Shown here in pieces: positions 34,710 to 44,289 of a stretch of 57,728 nt of DNA. The DNA is from Campylobacteraceae bacterium (lineage in GTDB: Bacteria > Campylobacterota > Campylobacteria > Campylobacterales > Campylobacteraceae). Each line of letters starts with the position of its first letter. The stretch's first letter is position 1. The notes under the pieces are model-generated. The model saw only the letters and a program-made list of their open reading frames with translations, ran no database searches and had not been told where the DNA came from. A program made the translations under genes and the position numbers. The stretch lies in assembly GCA_031263195.1 (NCBI GenBank), contig JAISGD010000031.1, positions 1 through 57,728 on the forward strand, given 5' to 3'.

Positions 34710-35516
34710 ATGTGTAAAGATTGCGGCTGTTCTATCGCGGGTTCCCACGCTCACAGCCATACTCACGCGGACGGTACCGTTCATACTCACGAACATACGC
34801 ATAGTGATGAACATAACCATAGTCACAATGCGGAACATAACAACGCAAATCCGCAATTAAGCGAGACTAAGACGATTGAGGTTATAACCAAAATTTTAGA
34901 TACGAACGATAAAGAAGCGGCTTTAAATCGCGCTCATTTTGAAGAGCATAATGTTTTTGCCATTAATCTTATGAGCAGTCCAGGTGCCGGTAAAACAACC
35001 TTGCTTGAAGCTACGATAGAAGAGAGCGATTTTAAAATAGGCGTGATAGAGGGGGATTTGGAAACAAATCAAGATGCCGACAGGATAATCAAAAAAGGAG
35101 CGCCTGCTTTCCAGATAACAACAGGACAAGCGTGTCATTTGGACGCTTTTATGGTGCACGAGGGATTGCATCATTTGCCGCTTGAAGAGCTTGATTTTGT
35201 ATTTATAGAAAATGTCGGAAATCTTGTTTGCCCGGCAAGTTATGATGTCGGAGCGCATTTAAATGTTGTGCTTTTATCAGTTCCCGAAGGCGATGATAAG
35301 CCTGCTAAATATCCCGTGATGTTTCGCGCGGCTGATATTTTGCTCATAACCAAAACGGAACTTTTGCCTCATTTTGATTTTAGCGTTGAAAAAGCCGTAA
35401 AAGAGGCTAGAAAATTAAATCCCAAAGTCGATATTATAGAGTGCGACAGCAAATCCAAAAAAGGTATTGACAAATGGATACAATATCTTAAAATGAAAAA
35501 ATCGTTAAGAGGTTAA
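34710..35516 (+). CDS. hypB: Hydrogenase nickel-incorporation GTPase HypB
   Basis: 268 aa. HypB hydrolyses GTP to deliver nickel, together with HypA, to the hydrogenase large subunit. The N-terminus has the high-affinity nickel motif MCKDCGC, followed by a histidine-rich stretch (12 His within residues 13-43) that can store nickel. Walker A is SSPGAGKTT at 89-97; EGDLETNQDA and the TKTELLPH guanine-specificity region are present. It starts the hypBCDEA operon; hypC begins 3 bp after it. Helicobacter HypB lacks such a long His stretch, so this version resembles rhizobial-type storage forms. Confidence 0.97.
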   Translation: MCKDCGCSIAGSHAHSHTHADGTVHTHEHTHSDEHNHSHNAEHNNANPQLSETKTIEVITKILDTNDKEAALNRAHFEEHNVFAINLMSSPGAGKTTLLEATIEESDFKIGVIEGDLETNQDADRIIKKGAPAFQITTGQACHLDAFMVHEGLHHLPLEELDFVFIENVGNLVCPASYDVGAHLNVVLLSVPEGDDKPAKYPVMFRAADILLITKTELLPHFDFSVEKAVKEARKLNPKVDIIECDSKSKKGIDKWIQYLKMKKSLRG

Positions 35517-35519
35517 TAC

Positions 35520-35801
35520 ATGTGTCTTTCCATACCCTCGCGCGTTGTAGAGATAGATGAGAATAATAACGCCACCGTTGAGACTTTAGGGGTTTTGAGA
35601 AAAGTTTCGCTTGATTTGATAGACGAAGAGGTGCATGAAGGAGAATATGTGCTTATACATGTAGGCTTCGCGATGAGCAAAATAGATGAAAAAGAGGCGA
35701 AAGAGAGTTTAGCTATCTATGAGGAGATAGCTAGTAAAATGCAAGATGGGACGATAGACGAATCAGAAGGGGATATGGGATTTGCCGATAGACTTAATTA
35801 A
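35520..35801 (+). CDS. hypC: Hydrogenase maturation chaperone HypC
   Basis: 93 aa. HypC carries the Fe(CN)2CO unit from HypD to the large subunit. The start MCLSIPSRVVEID places the essential Cys2 directly after the initiator Met. The GEYVLIHVGFAMSKIDEKEA segment is the family core. It has an acidic C-terminal extension (EGDMGFADRLN). The hypD start lies inside its 3' end. HydB of this window is the likely target. Confidence 0.96.
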   Translation: MCLSIPSRVVEIDENNNATVETLGVLRKVSLDLIDEEVHEGEYVLIHVGFAMSKIDEKEAKESLAIYEEIASKMQDGTIDESEGDMGFADRLN

Positions 35802-36897
35802 CTCTTTCAAAAACCCAGAACACATAAAAGCTTTAAGTCTTCAGATAAAAAAAGAGGCAAAAGAAAAATTGAGTATTATGGAGATTTGCGGGGGACATAC
35901 TCATACTATTATGAAATACGGATTAACGCAGCTTCTGCCTTCGCAAATTGAGTTTGTTCATGGTCCTGGCTGTCCTATTTGCGTTATGCCAAAAGAGCGC
36001 ATAGACGAAGCCATAGAGTTAGCAAAACAGCCAAATACTATATTAGCGACGCTTGGCGATATGATAAGAGTACCCGGAAGTAAAACATCTTTGCAGGATT
36101 TAAGAGCGGATGGGTATGACATAAGAGCTTTGTATTCGCCGCTTGACACGCTTAAAATCGCGAAAGAAAATCCCGACAAAACGGTTATATTTTTTGCCAT
36201 CGGCTTTGAGACTACAACACCAATGAGCGCCGTATTAGTGGAAAAAGTCATAAAAGAGCGTATAAAAAATATCCTTTTTCATATAAATCACGTTCTGGTT
36301 CCGCCGCCAATTCACGCTATTATGAGCGAAGGAGCCAACATAAACGCGTTTTTAGGACCTTCACATGTAAGCGTTATAACAGGATACGATATTTTTGCTC
36401 CAATAACGAGAAAATATAAAACTCCCGTCGTGGTTTCAGGCTTTGAGCCAAGCGATGTAATGGAGAGCGTTTTACGCATTGTAAGAGAGTTTAACGAGGG
36501 ACGTTGCGAAGTTGAGAATGAGTATTCAAGAGCGGTTAGCAAAGAGGGTAACACGAAAGCGCAAAGATTGATAGAGACATATTTTGATATAAGAGATAGT
36601 TTTCGTTGGCGCGGTCTTGGCGACATACCAAAAAGCGCTTTGAAACTAAAGTCAAATTTTTCGGATTTGGACGCTGAGACGGTATTCGCGTCAAAACTTT
36701 CAAAAAAACCCATAAACGACCACAAGCTTTGTATTTGCGCCGATATTTTAAAGGGCAGGGCAAAACCGTTTGATTGCAAAGTTTTCGCCAAAGCGTGTAC
36801 TCCTAAAACCCCGATAGGTTCTTGTATGGTGTCAAGCGAGGGAGCGTGCGCTGCATATTTTAAATACGGACAATTTTTAAGGAACAAGAGTGAGTAA
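35782..36897 (+). CDS. hypD: Hydrogenase maturation factor HypD
   Basis: 371 aa. HypD is the Fe-S scaffold where the Fe(CN)2CO group is assembled with HypC and HypE. Motifs: CGGHTHTIMKYG (Cys36, His39, His41), HGPGCPICVMP (Cys64, Cys67), and the C-terminal cluster cysteines in CKVFAKACTPKTPIGSCMVS and GACAAYF. The start is a TTG within hypC (20-bp overlap), following AAGGGG; the reading frame and the early LINSFKNPE segment fit the family start. It overlaps hypE by 8 bp. Confidence 0.96.
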   Translation: MPIDLINSFKNPEHIKALSLQIKKEAKEKLSIMEICGGHTHTIMKYGLTQLLPSQIEFVHGPGCPICVMPKERIDEAIELAKQPNTILATLGDMIRVPGSKTSLQDLRADGYDIRALYSPLDTLKIAKENPDKTVIFFAIGFETTTPMSAVLVEKVIKERIKNILFHINHVLVPPPIHAIMSEGANINAFLGPSHVSVITGYDIFAPITRKYKTPVVVSGFEPSDVMESVLRIVREFNEGRCEVENEYSRAVSKEGNTKAQRLIETYFDIRDSFRWRGLGDIPKSALKLKSNFSDLDAETVFASKLSKKPINDHKLCICADILKGRAKPFDCKVFAKACTPKTPIGSCMVSSEGACAAYFKYGQFLRNKSE

Positions 36898-37891
36898 AAA
36901 GATTTTATTAAGTCACGGCGGCGGCGGAGAAGAGATGCAATCTTTAATAAGTAATCTTTTTTTCAGCCATTTTAACAATGAGATATTAAATAAAACCGAA
37001 GACAGCGCGACTTTACATGTAAAGAATAAAATTGCTTTTACAACGGACTCTTTTACGGTAACGCCGTTTTTTTTTAACGGAGGAGATATAGGAAAAATAG
37101 CGATCGCGGGAACAGTAAACGATTTGGTAAGTGTTGGTGCGAAACCTTTGTACATAAGCTGCGGGTTTATTATAGAGGAGGGATTTTTGTATGATGATTT
37201 GGAACGCATTGTTATATCTATGAAAAAAGAGTTAGAAAAAAGCGGCGCTAAAATCGTGGCGGGCGACACAAAAGTTGTCCCAAAAGGTAAAGCGGACGGT
37301 ATTTTTATCAACACAAGCGGTATAGGAGAGATAGTTTGCGAAAACATCTCCTCGCACAATTTAGAGGAAGGCGACGCGATAATAGTCTCAAATGAAGTCG
37401 GAAATCACGGCGCTTGCATATTAGCCAACAGAGAAGAGTTGAAAGTGGACGGGGATTTGAAAAGCGATTGCGCTTCATTATTTGCGCCTATTTTTGCGCT
37501 TTTTGAACACGGTATCAGACCAAAAGCGTTAAGGGACGCGACAAGAGGGGGGCTGAGCGCTGTTTTAAACGAATGGGCTTTGGCTTCGCATGTAGGCATT
37601 GAGATAAACGAGAGCGATATTTTGGTCTCAAACGAAGTTAAAGGACTTTGCGAAATATTTGGATTTGAACCTTATGAGTTGGCAAATGAGGGCACGATGG
37701 CGCTTTGTGTGAGAAAAGAGGACGCAAACGAGACGTTGAAAATTTTAAGGAAGTTTGACGAGTGCAAAAAAGCTAACGCGATAGGCGAAGTTTCAAACTC
37801 TCACAAAGGACATGTGATATTAAAATCGCTGTGGGGAACAAGCCGTTTTTTAGAGTTGCCAAAAGGCGAACTGTTGCCGAGGATTTGCTAA
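36890..37891 (+). CDS. hypE: Hydrogenase maturation factor HypE
   Basis: 333 aa, PurM/ThiL-like ATP-binding fold. HypE dehydrates the carbamoyl group on its C-terminal cysteine to thiocyanate and hands cyanide to HypC/HypD. The essential C-terminal PRIC is present with Cys333 as the last residue. N-terminal LSHGGGGEEMQSLI, TDSFTVTPFFFNGGDIGKIA and GDTKVVPKGK are family signatures. The start is a GTG inside hypD with AAGGAACA upstream. hypA begins on the base after its stop. Confidence 0.97.
   Translation: MSKKILLSHGGGGEEMQSLISNLFFSHFNNEILNKTEDSATLHVKNKIAFTTDSFTVTPFFFNGGDIGKIAIAGTVNDLVSVGAKPLYISCGFIIEEGFLYDDLERIVISMKKELEKSGAKIVAGDTKVVPKGKADGIFINTSGIGEIVCENISSHNLEEGDAIIVSNEVGNHGACILANREELKVDGDLKSDCASLFAPIFALFEHGIRPKALRDATRGGLSAVLNEWALASHVGIEINESDILVSNEVKGLCEIFGFEPYELANEGTMALCVRKEDANETLKILRKFDECKKANAIGEVSNSHKGHVILKSLWGTSRFLELPKGELLPRIC
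37013..37022. repeat. TTACATGTAA decamer inside hypE
   Basis: Exact copy followed by AG, within the codons for LHVKN. Confidence 0.45.
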
Positions 37892-38233
37892 ATGCACGAA
37901 CTCTCTGTTGTAAATTCGCTTATAGAACTTTGCGAGAAAAACGCTAAAATAAATAACGCTAAAAAAGTCGTAAAAGTTGAAGTAAAAATCGGCAAATTAA
38001 GCGGCATAGAACCGCATTTTTTGAAACTCACTTTCGATACTTTTAAAGAAAAAACTATCTGCGAGGATTCGGAACTTGTTGTGAATATACAAGAGGTGAT
38101 AGCAAAATGCCGCTCTTGCGGCAATGAGAACACAATAACAAACAATGAGTTTACATGTAAGCATTGCGGCGATAACAATGTTGAGGTCATAGACGGCGAG
38201 GATATGCTTTTAATGCGTCTTGAGATGGAATAA
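37892..38233 (+). CDS. hypA: Nickel metallochaperone HypA
   Basis: 113 aa. HypA binds nickel through the N-terminal Met-His-Glu (MHELSV, His2) and holds a structural zinc site formed by Cys73/Cys76 (CRSC) and Cys89/Cys92 (CKHC). It works with HypB to load nickel into HydB, and in Helicobacter also serves urease; no urease is seen here. It follows hypE without a gap and closes the hyp operon. Confidence 0.96.
   Translation: MHELSVVNSLIELCEKNAKINNAKKVVKVEVKIGKLSGIEPHFLKLTFDTFKEKTICEDSELVVNIQEVIAKCRSCGNENTITNNEFTCKHCGDNNVEVIDGEDMLLMRLEME
38151..38160. repeat. TTACATGTAA decamer inside hypA
   Basis: Exact copy, within the codons for FTCK next to the zinc-binding cysteines. Confidence 0.45.
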
Positions 38234-38268
38234 CGCTTAAATTGATGATTTTTTAAATTAATAGTAGA

Positions 38269-38274
38269 TATAAT
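38269..38274 (+). promoter_or_regulatory. -10 box for the alpha-2-macroglobulin gene
   Basis: GATATAAT, with the TATAAT core 36 bp before the GTG start at 38311 and just after the hypA stop. It suggests the following operon is transcribed separately from hyp. Confidence 0.6.
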
Positions 38275-38310
38275 GCCCTCTATTTCAAATGTCAAAACAG
38301 GGGATGCAAC

Positions 38311-41300
38311 GTGTTACGTTTTTTTAAAAAAATCTCGTTATTCATCGTAAGTGTTTTTTCTTTGGTGCTAAAATGGGCACTTTTTGTCTTAAGCCTTATC
38401 GTTGGTAAAATTGAGTGGCAAACTCCGTTATGGATAAAATATACCGCTAAATTTTTTAAATTTTTAGCTTCTTTTCTTCTGAAACATAAAAAGATAACTG
38501 CTATTGGTGTTATAACTGTTATTTTATTATCGGTGATTGGCTATTGCGTTTATGTTTGGCAACAGAATAAGCCAAAACCGATAGATGTAGCGCCTATTGA
38601 TTATACAGAAGTTTACGCGACTGTGTATGCTCCTTTTAAAACAAACTATAATAATGATAAAATAATTTTTAATGATCTGGTTATACATTTCAGCGAAACT
38701 GCTGCACCTATTGAAAATATCGGCAGCAATAATACGATTAAGGGTGCCAAACTTACCCCTGAGATAAATGGAACTTGGATGTGGGACAATGAGTATTCGC
38801 TTGTATTTAAACCAAGTGAGGATTGGCGTATCGGCGAACAGTACAGTATTAAATTTGACCCAAAAACATTGCTGAATGAACAGGCAAGGATAAAAAAAAC
38901 CGAGTATGAGTTTAATATGGAACCTTTTATGATAAGTACTGTCAGCAAAGAGTTGTATCAAAACCCTGAAAAGCCAAGTGAAAAAAATGTGATATTCGAA
39001 GTAAGTTTTGCGTATCCCGTGGATGTAGTGAGCTTTGAAAAACAAATTTCCATGCAGCTTCAAGCCCCGGAAAAGTATAAAATTGCTCCTAAACCATATA
39101 AATTTGCCGTAAAATATGACGATAAAAAAATGAGAGCGTGGATAAGGTCGGAATTTGTCAAACTTCCGGAAATAGACAGTGAAATGGTTTTAAATATTAA
39201 AAAAGGTGTTAAATCTTCTATCGGAGGCGCGGCAACAAATAGTGACTTGGTAGCTTCTCAAAAAGTTTTAAGCGTATATACAAATGTGATTGATAATATC
39301 TTTTTGACTATCGCTGAAAATGACAATAATGAACAAGAGCAGATTTTAGTTATAAAACTTATAGATAAAGTTAATATTAGCGATTTGCACAAACAGTTTA
39401 AGGCAGTTATTTTGCCTAAAGATAAGCCGTCTGTCAGAGGCAGTAATGCCATAAAAAATTATCACTGGACAAATCGTGACGATATTGGCCCTGAAGTGTT
39501 AGCTTTGTCAAAACCGCTTGAGCTGAAACTGGATGCTTTTGAAGATGAGTTCCAAAAAATCGCAAGTTTCAAATATAAAAGCAGTCCTGATGATTATATT
39601 TACATCATAGGCGGTAAAAATATCGAAACAATCGGCGGTTACAAGTCTAAAAATGATATATGGACAGTATTGGATGTGCCGCAGTTTCCGCAGGTTTTGA
39701 AGTTTGCCAACGACGGTGTACTGCTCTCTCTGAAAGGTGAGAAAAAGGTGCCGATTTTTGCGCGAAATATCCCCGGATTTCAGCTTGAGATAAACCGCGT
39801 TATCCCTTCACAGATACAGCATTTGGTAAATTTTAACGAACACTGGCAGTTTAGTCAATCTTCATTTGGGTACACGGATAAATCGTACTTTACGGAAAAG
39901 TTCACATATAATAAGACTATGCCTGTGACAAATAGCGGTAAAGTCGCTTATGAGGGTGTGGATTTGAGCGAATATCTGACAAGTGCAAAAGGGATATTTT
40001 TAGTTACTCTTTCTACATGGGATCCGAAAGAGCGCTATACGATAAATTACGAAGCAGGCGGTTCAAGACTTATAGTCGTTACGGATTTGGGTATTATAGC
40101 AAAACGTTCGGCAGATAATTCTCACGATGTTTTTGTGCAATCCATAAAAAACGGAAAAGCTGTTGAAGGTGCGAAAGTATCTGTATTGGGCAGAAATGGC
40201 GTAGCTATCGCAAGTGATACAACGGATGAGAATGGACACGCGCATTTCAAATCGTTTCCGAATGACTACAAAGCACCAACCTCGCAACTGCCCACAGTAT
40301 ATATAGTCCAAAAAGATGACGATTTGTCATTTTTGCCTTTTGACGAATATGCATATAACAGACGGCTTGAGTTTTCAAGATTTGACGTAGGCGGTGTGCA
40401 AAACGTCGTGGAACAGGGTAAACTCAGCGCATATATATTTTCCGACAGAGGTTTGTACAGACCGGGCGACAGTGTCAATATAGGCTCTATCGTAAGAGCC
40501 GAAAATTGGGATATTCCGGTAAACGGTATCCCGGTAAAAGCTTCAGTTTACGATGCAAGAGGGCAGCTATTCATCAGTAAGGATTTTACGATTGATGAGA
40601 GCGGGTTTAATGAGTTTTCATTTTCCACTATGGCAGATTCTCCTACGGGAAGCTGGATTGTCTATTTAAATATCGCTAAAGATTATAAAGATAAAGAAAA
40701 AGCCGGTATATTGATAGGTTCCACATCTGTCTCAATCAAAGAGTTTGAGCCGGACAGGATGAAGGTTGAACTCAAACTTACGCCAAGCAGAGTCAAAGGA
40801 TGGATTAAACCAAATGAACTAAGCGCGGTTTTGAAAGCTGAAAATCTTTTCGGCACACCTGCGCAAGACAGACGTGTGGCATCTTCACTTATCTTATCCC
40901 CGACTGCGTTTTCATTTAAAGAGTATCAGGGATACTATTTCTATGACAGTTACTATTCCAATGATTTGTTTGATATAGAACTTGAAGATAGCAAAACCGA
41001 TGAGAGCGGTGCGGCGAAATTAAATCTTTTGTTGGAAGAATATGACAAGGCGACTTATAAAATGGCTGTTTTTGCCGAAGTTTTTGAGGCGGGAGCAGGC
41101 AGAAGCGTTACCGCGACTGCTTCGGCATTTATTTCGCCGAATGATTATTTGATAGGCGCACAAGCTGACGGCGATATCGGATATATCAAAAAAAATAGTG
41201 ATAGAAAGTTAAATTTTATCGCTATAGATCAAAATCTCACAAAAATAGCGGCAGACAATTTAAGCGTTGAGATATTGGAGCAAAAATATGTCTCTGTTTT

Positions 41301-44280
41301 GACGCTGCAAAATTCGGGCGTATATAAATATCAGTCAAAATTAAAAGAGGTAAGTTTAGATGAAAGCACGTTTTCTATCGGTGCTAACGGGATTGATTAT
41401 GTGATTGATACAAAAAAACCGGGCAATTACAAACTACTTGTTAAAAATGAAAAAGGCGGCACGCTCTATAAAACTTACTACTCCGTTACCGGAGATGCAA
41501 ATATAGACCGTTCGTTGGAAAAAAATGCTGAGCTTGAGCTTAAACTCTCAAAAGGCGAGTATAAAAATGGTGAAGAGATAGAAATAGCTATCAATACGCC
41601 GTATATCGGAAGCGGACTTATCACAATAGAAAAAGATAAGGTTTATGCTGTTAAATGGTTCAAAACAACTACAGCAAGCTCCACTCAAAAGGTAGTTGTA
41701 CCAGGCAATTTGAAAGGCAATGGGTATATTAACGTGCAGTTTGTGCGTGATTTTAACTCCGAGGATATCTTTATGAGTCCTCTAAGTTATGGTGTTGTTC
41801 CATTCAAAATCTCGCAAAGTCAACAAAGCTCGAAGATAGAGTTAGAGTCAACCAAACTTTTAAAACCAAATCAAGACGTTACCATCAATGTCAAAACCGA
41901 TGAAAAGCAAAAAGTTATCGTGTTTGCGGTAGATGAAGGTATTTTACAAGTGGCGAATTATCGTCTGAATAATCCTTTAAATTATTTCTTTGCTAAGCGC
42001 GAGCTTGCAGTGAAAAGTTATCAGATACTTGATTTGATACTACCGGAATTTAGCAAATTTGAGAGGTTAGCGTCGGCTGCCGGCGGCGATGATGAAGCAG
42101 ATGCGAACTTAAAGCAAACAAACAGGCATCAAAATCCGTTCAAAAGAAAGGTAGATAAGCCTGTTGTGTTTTGGTCCGGTATTGTAGAGGTTGACGGAGA
42201 AAAAAGTTTCACATATAAAGTTCCCGACTATTTTAATGGTAAACTTCGTGTTATGGCAGTAGCGGTTTCCAAAGATAAAATCGGTATTGCACAAACAGAT
42301 ACAATAGTAAGAGACGATTTTGTCCTGACGCCGAATGTGCCGTTTATGGCAGCTCCGGGCGATGTATTTGAAGCAACACTTGGCGTCTCAAATAATGTTG
42401 AAGATTTAGAAGAAGGTATGGCTATTTTAGCAGACGTATCTCTTGAAACAACAAAACAGCTTGAGGTTTTGAGTGTAAAAAAAGTCAATGTCAATCTAAC
42501 TAAAGGCAGCGAAAGTTTTGTGAAGTTTAAAGTTAAAGCAACTTCCGAGCTTGGCGGTGCGGAGTTAAGATTTAAAGCTGCTTATACTAACGGCAATAAA
42601 GTCTACTCAACCTCAAGAGTCGGCACAACATCGGTAAGACCGGTTACGCCGTTTAGAACACAAAGTGTGATGGGACGCATGGGAGGCAGTAAAGAGAGTA
42701 TAGATAAGCTTCGCAATATGTATGATGCATTTGCTTTGAGAGAAGCGACTGCTGCTTTCTCCCCGCTTGTTCTGGCTAATGGACTTACAAGTTATCTGGA
42801 TAACTATCCTCATAAATGCTCAGAACAATTGGTAAGCGCGGCAATATCGGCTATGATACAAGAGGAGTATGCAGAACTTAATAGAGCGAAAACAAAAAGT
42901 GTACCTTATAATAGTATCGCATCTATACTCAACTCTCGCCAAAACACCAACGGAGCTATAGGATTGTGGCAAGCTACCGCTTATGGAGATATGTTTGTAA
43001 GCGTTTATGCGGCACACTATCTTGTTGATTTACAAGATAGAGGTAAAACGCCTTCTTCAAATATACTTAAAAAATTAAATGTTTATCTTGCTAATTTAGC
43101 AAATAATAACGATATCGATAATTTGGAAGGTTTGAGACTTAGAGCTTACGCTGTTTATCTTTTGACAAGACAGGGTGAAGTTACAACAAATCTTTTAAGT
43201 GTTGTGCAAAAATCATTGCAGCTTCATTATGAGAAGAGTTGGCAAAACGATATATCCGCTCTCTATCTTGCCGCCACATACAAAATGTTAAAAATGGATA
43301 GAGAAGCTGAGTTGCTGCTAAAACAACCGTGGGCTGATTTGAGTAAAGCATATGACAGCGCTTGGTGGTCAAGAAGCTATTATGACCCGCTTGTTGTAAA
43401 TGCAGCGGCTATATATCTTATCTCAAAACACTTTCCTGAAAAGATTAAGCAGATACCGCCCCAAGCACTTGAAAATATGGTGATGATGATTAGAAATGAG
43501 CGTTACACAACAACTTCGTCATCTATGACTATTTTGGCTTTGGATAGCTACTCTAAAGGATTAAGCGCTATTGCCGGAGATGACGAGCTTTCTATAGAAG
43601 CTAAAGATGATAAGGCAAAAATAAGAGTTGTCGCCGAAATGAAAGATATGTTGGCGAAAGCCGGTTTTAACAAAACCGACACACAAATCATTTTCAACAA
43701 TCCTGCGAAGCTTCCGGCATGGTATTCTGTGGTACAGGAGGGTTATGATATAACTGCTCCAAAAGAAGCTGTAAAAAAAGGCTTGGAAGTTTACAGAGAG
43801 TATACGGATGAGAGCGGCAATAAAATTACGCAGACAAAACTAGGCGAAAAAATAAATGTAACGATAAGAGTTCGTTCCAACTCAAAAGAGGGTGTGGGTA
43901 ATGTCGCTATAGTTGACTTGCTTCCCGGAGGCTTTGAAGTTGTACAGCAGCTCGCCGTATCTCAATATCAAGAGGAGTATGACGATGAAGAGTATTATGA
44001 TGAGGACGATGATGAATATTATGATGAAGATGATGGTTATATATCGCCGATAATGGCTTATGGCAGCACTTGGAATGCCGACTATAGTGATGTCAGAGAG
44101 GATAGAGTTATCATATACGGAACGGCGTATCAGGATATGAAGACTTTTAAATATCAGATAAAATCGACAAATGAAGGTATTTACGCACTTCCGCCGATTT
44201 TTGCCGAAGCTATGTATGATAGAGAGATACAAGCTCTCTCAGCTGATAGCGGTACTATCACCGTATTGCCATCAGAATAA
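38311..44280 (+). CDS. Bacterial alpha-2-macroglobulin family protein
   Basis: 1989 aa. Start is a GTG with AGGGG upstream. The N-terminus is basic and has hydrophobic segments, the last (about 62-82) being the likely membrane anchor, so the body lies in the periplasm. MG and bait-type domains follow; the thioester motif CSEQ is intact (Cys1503 to Gln1506, PHKCSEQLV), so it should trap attacking proteases covalently. The GLYRPGDSVNIG and YRPG-type segment (about 715) is the MG2/MG3 signature. Near the C-terminus is an acidic, Tyr-rich run (about 1885-1911). It is followed 9 bp later by pbpC, the classic partner in cell-wall defence and repair. Larger than E. coli YfhM (1653 aa). Confidence 0.93.
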   Translation: MLRFFKKISLFIVSVFSLVLKWALFVLSLIVGKIEWQTPLWIKYTAKFFKFLASFLLKHKKITAIGVITVILLSVIGYCVYVWQQNKPKPIDVAPIDYTEVYATVYAPFKTNYNNDKIIFNDLVIHFSETAAPIENIGSNNTIKGAKLTPEINGTWMWDNEYSLVFKPSEDWRIGEQYSIKFDPKTLLNEQARIKKTEYEFNMEPFMISTVSKELYQNPEKPSEKNVIFEVSFAYPVDVVSFEKQISMQLQAPEKYKIAPKPYKFAVKYDDKKMRAWIRSEFVKLPEIDSEMVLNIKKGVKSSIGGAATNSDLVASQKVLSVYTNVIDNIFLTIAENDNNEQEQILVIKLIDKVNISDLHKQFKAVILPKDKPSVRGSNAIKNYHWTNRDDIGPEVLALSKPLELKLDAFEDEFQKIASFKYKSSPDDYIYIIGGKNIETIGGYKSKNDIWTVLDVPQFPQVLKFANDGVLLSLKGEKKVPIFARNIPGFQLEINRVIPSQIQHLVNFNEHWQFSQSSFGYTDKSYFTEKFTYNKTMPVTNSGKVAYEGVDLSEYLTSAKGIFLVTLSTWDPKERYTINYEAGGSRLIVVTDLGIIAKRSADNSHDVFVQSIKNGKAVEGAKVSVLGRNGVAIASDTTDENGHAHFKSFPNDYKAPTSQLPTVYIVQKDDDLSFLPFDEYAYNRRLEFSRFDVGGVQNVVEQGKLSAYIFSDRGLYRPGDSVNIGSIVRAENWDIPVNGIPVKASVYDARGQLFISKDFTIDESGFNEFSFSTMADSPTGSWIVYLNIAKDYKDKEKAGILIGSTSVSIKEFEPDRMKVELKLTPSRVKGWIKPNELSAVLKAENLFGTPAQDRRVASSLILSPTAFSFKEYQGYYFYDSYYSNDLFDIELEDSKTDESGAAKLNLLLEEYDKATYKMAVFAEVFEAGAGRSVTATASAFISPNDYLIGAQADGDIGYIKKNSDRKLNFIAIDQNLTKIAADNLSVEILEQKYVSVLTLQNSGVYKYQSKLKEVSLDESTFSIGANGIDYVIDTKKPGNYKLLVKNEKGGTLYKTYYSVTGDANIDRSLEKNAELELKLSKGEYKNGEEIEIAINTPYIGSGLITIEKDKVYAVKWFKTTTASSTQKVVVPGNLKGNGYINVQFVRDFNSEDIFMSPLSYGVVPFKISQSQQSSKIELESTKLLKPNQDVTINVKTDEKQKVIVFAVDEGILQVANYRLNNPLNYFFAKRELAVKSYQILDLILPEFSKFERLASAAGGDDEADANLKQTNRHQNPFKRKVDKPVVFWSGIVEVDGEKSFTYKVPDYFNGKLRVMAVAVSKDKIGIAQTDTIVRDDFVLTPNVPFMAAPGDVFEATLGVSNNVEDLEEGMAILADVSLETTKQLEVLSVKKVNVNLTKGSESFVKFKVKATSELGGAELRFKAAYTNGNKVYSTSRVGTTSVRPVTPFRTQSVMGRMGGSKESIDKLRNMYDAFALREATAAFSPLVLANGLTSYLDNYPHKCSEQLVSAAISAMIQEEYAELNRAKTKSVPYNSIASILNSRQNTNGAIGLWQATAYGDMFVSVYAAHYLVDLQDRGKTPSSNILKKLNVYLANLANNNDIDNLEGLRLRAYAVYLLTRQGEVTTNLLSVVQKSLQLHYEKSWQNDISALYLAATYKMLKMDREAELLLKQPWADLSKAYDSAWWSRSYYDPLVVNAAAIYLISKHFPEKIKQIPPQALENMVMMIRNERYTTTSSSMTILALDSYSKGLSAIAGDDELSIEAKDDKAKIRVVAEMKDMLAKAGFNKTDTQIIFNNPAKLPAWYSVVQEGYDITAPKEAVKKGLEVYREYTDESGNKITQTKLGEKINVTIRVRSNSKEGVGNVAIVDLLPGGFEVVQQLAVSQYQEEYDDEEYYDEDDDEYYDEDDGYISPIMAYGSTWNADYSDVREDRVIIYGTAYQDMKTFKYQIKSTNEGIYALPPIFAEAMYDREIQALSADSGTITVLPSE

Positions 44281-44289
44281 ATATAAAAG

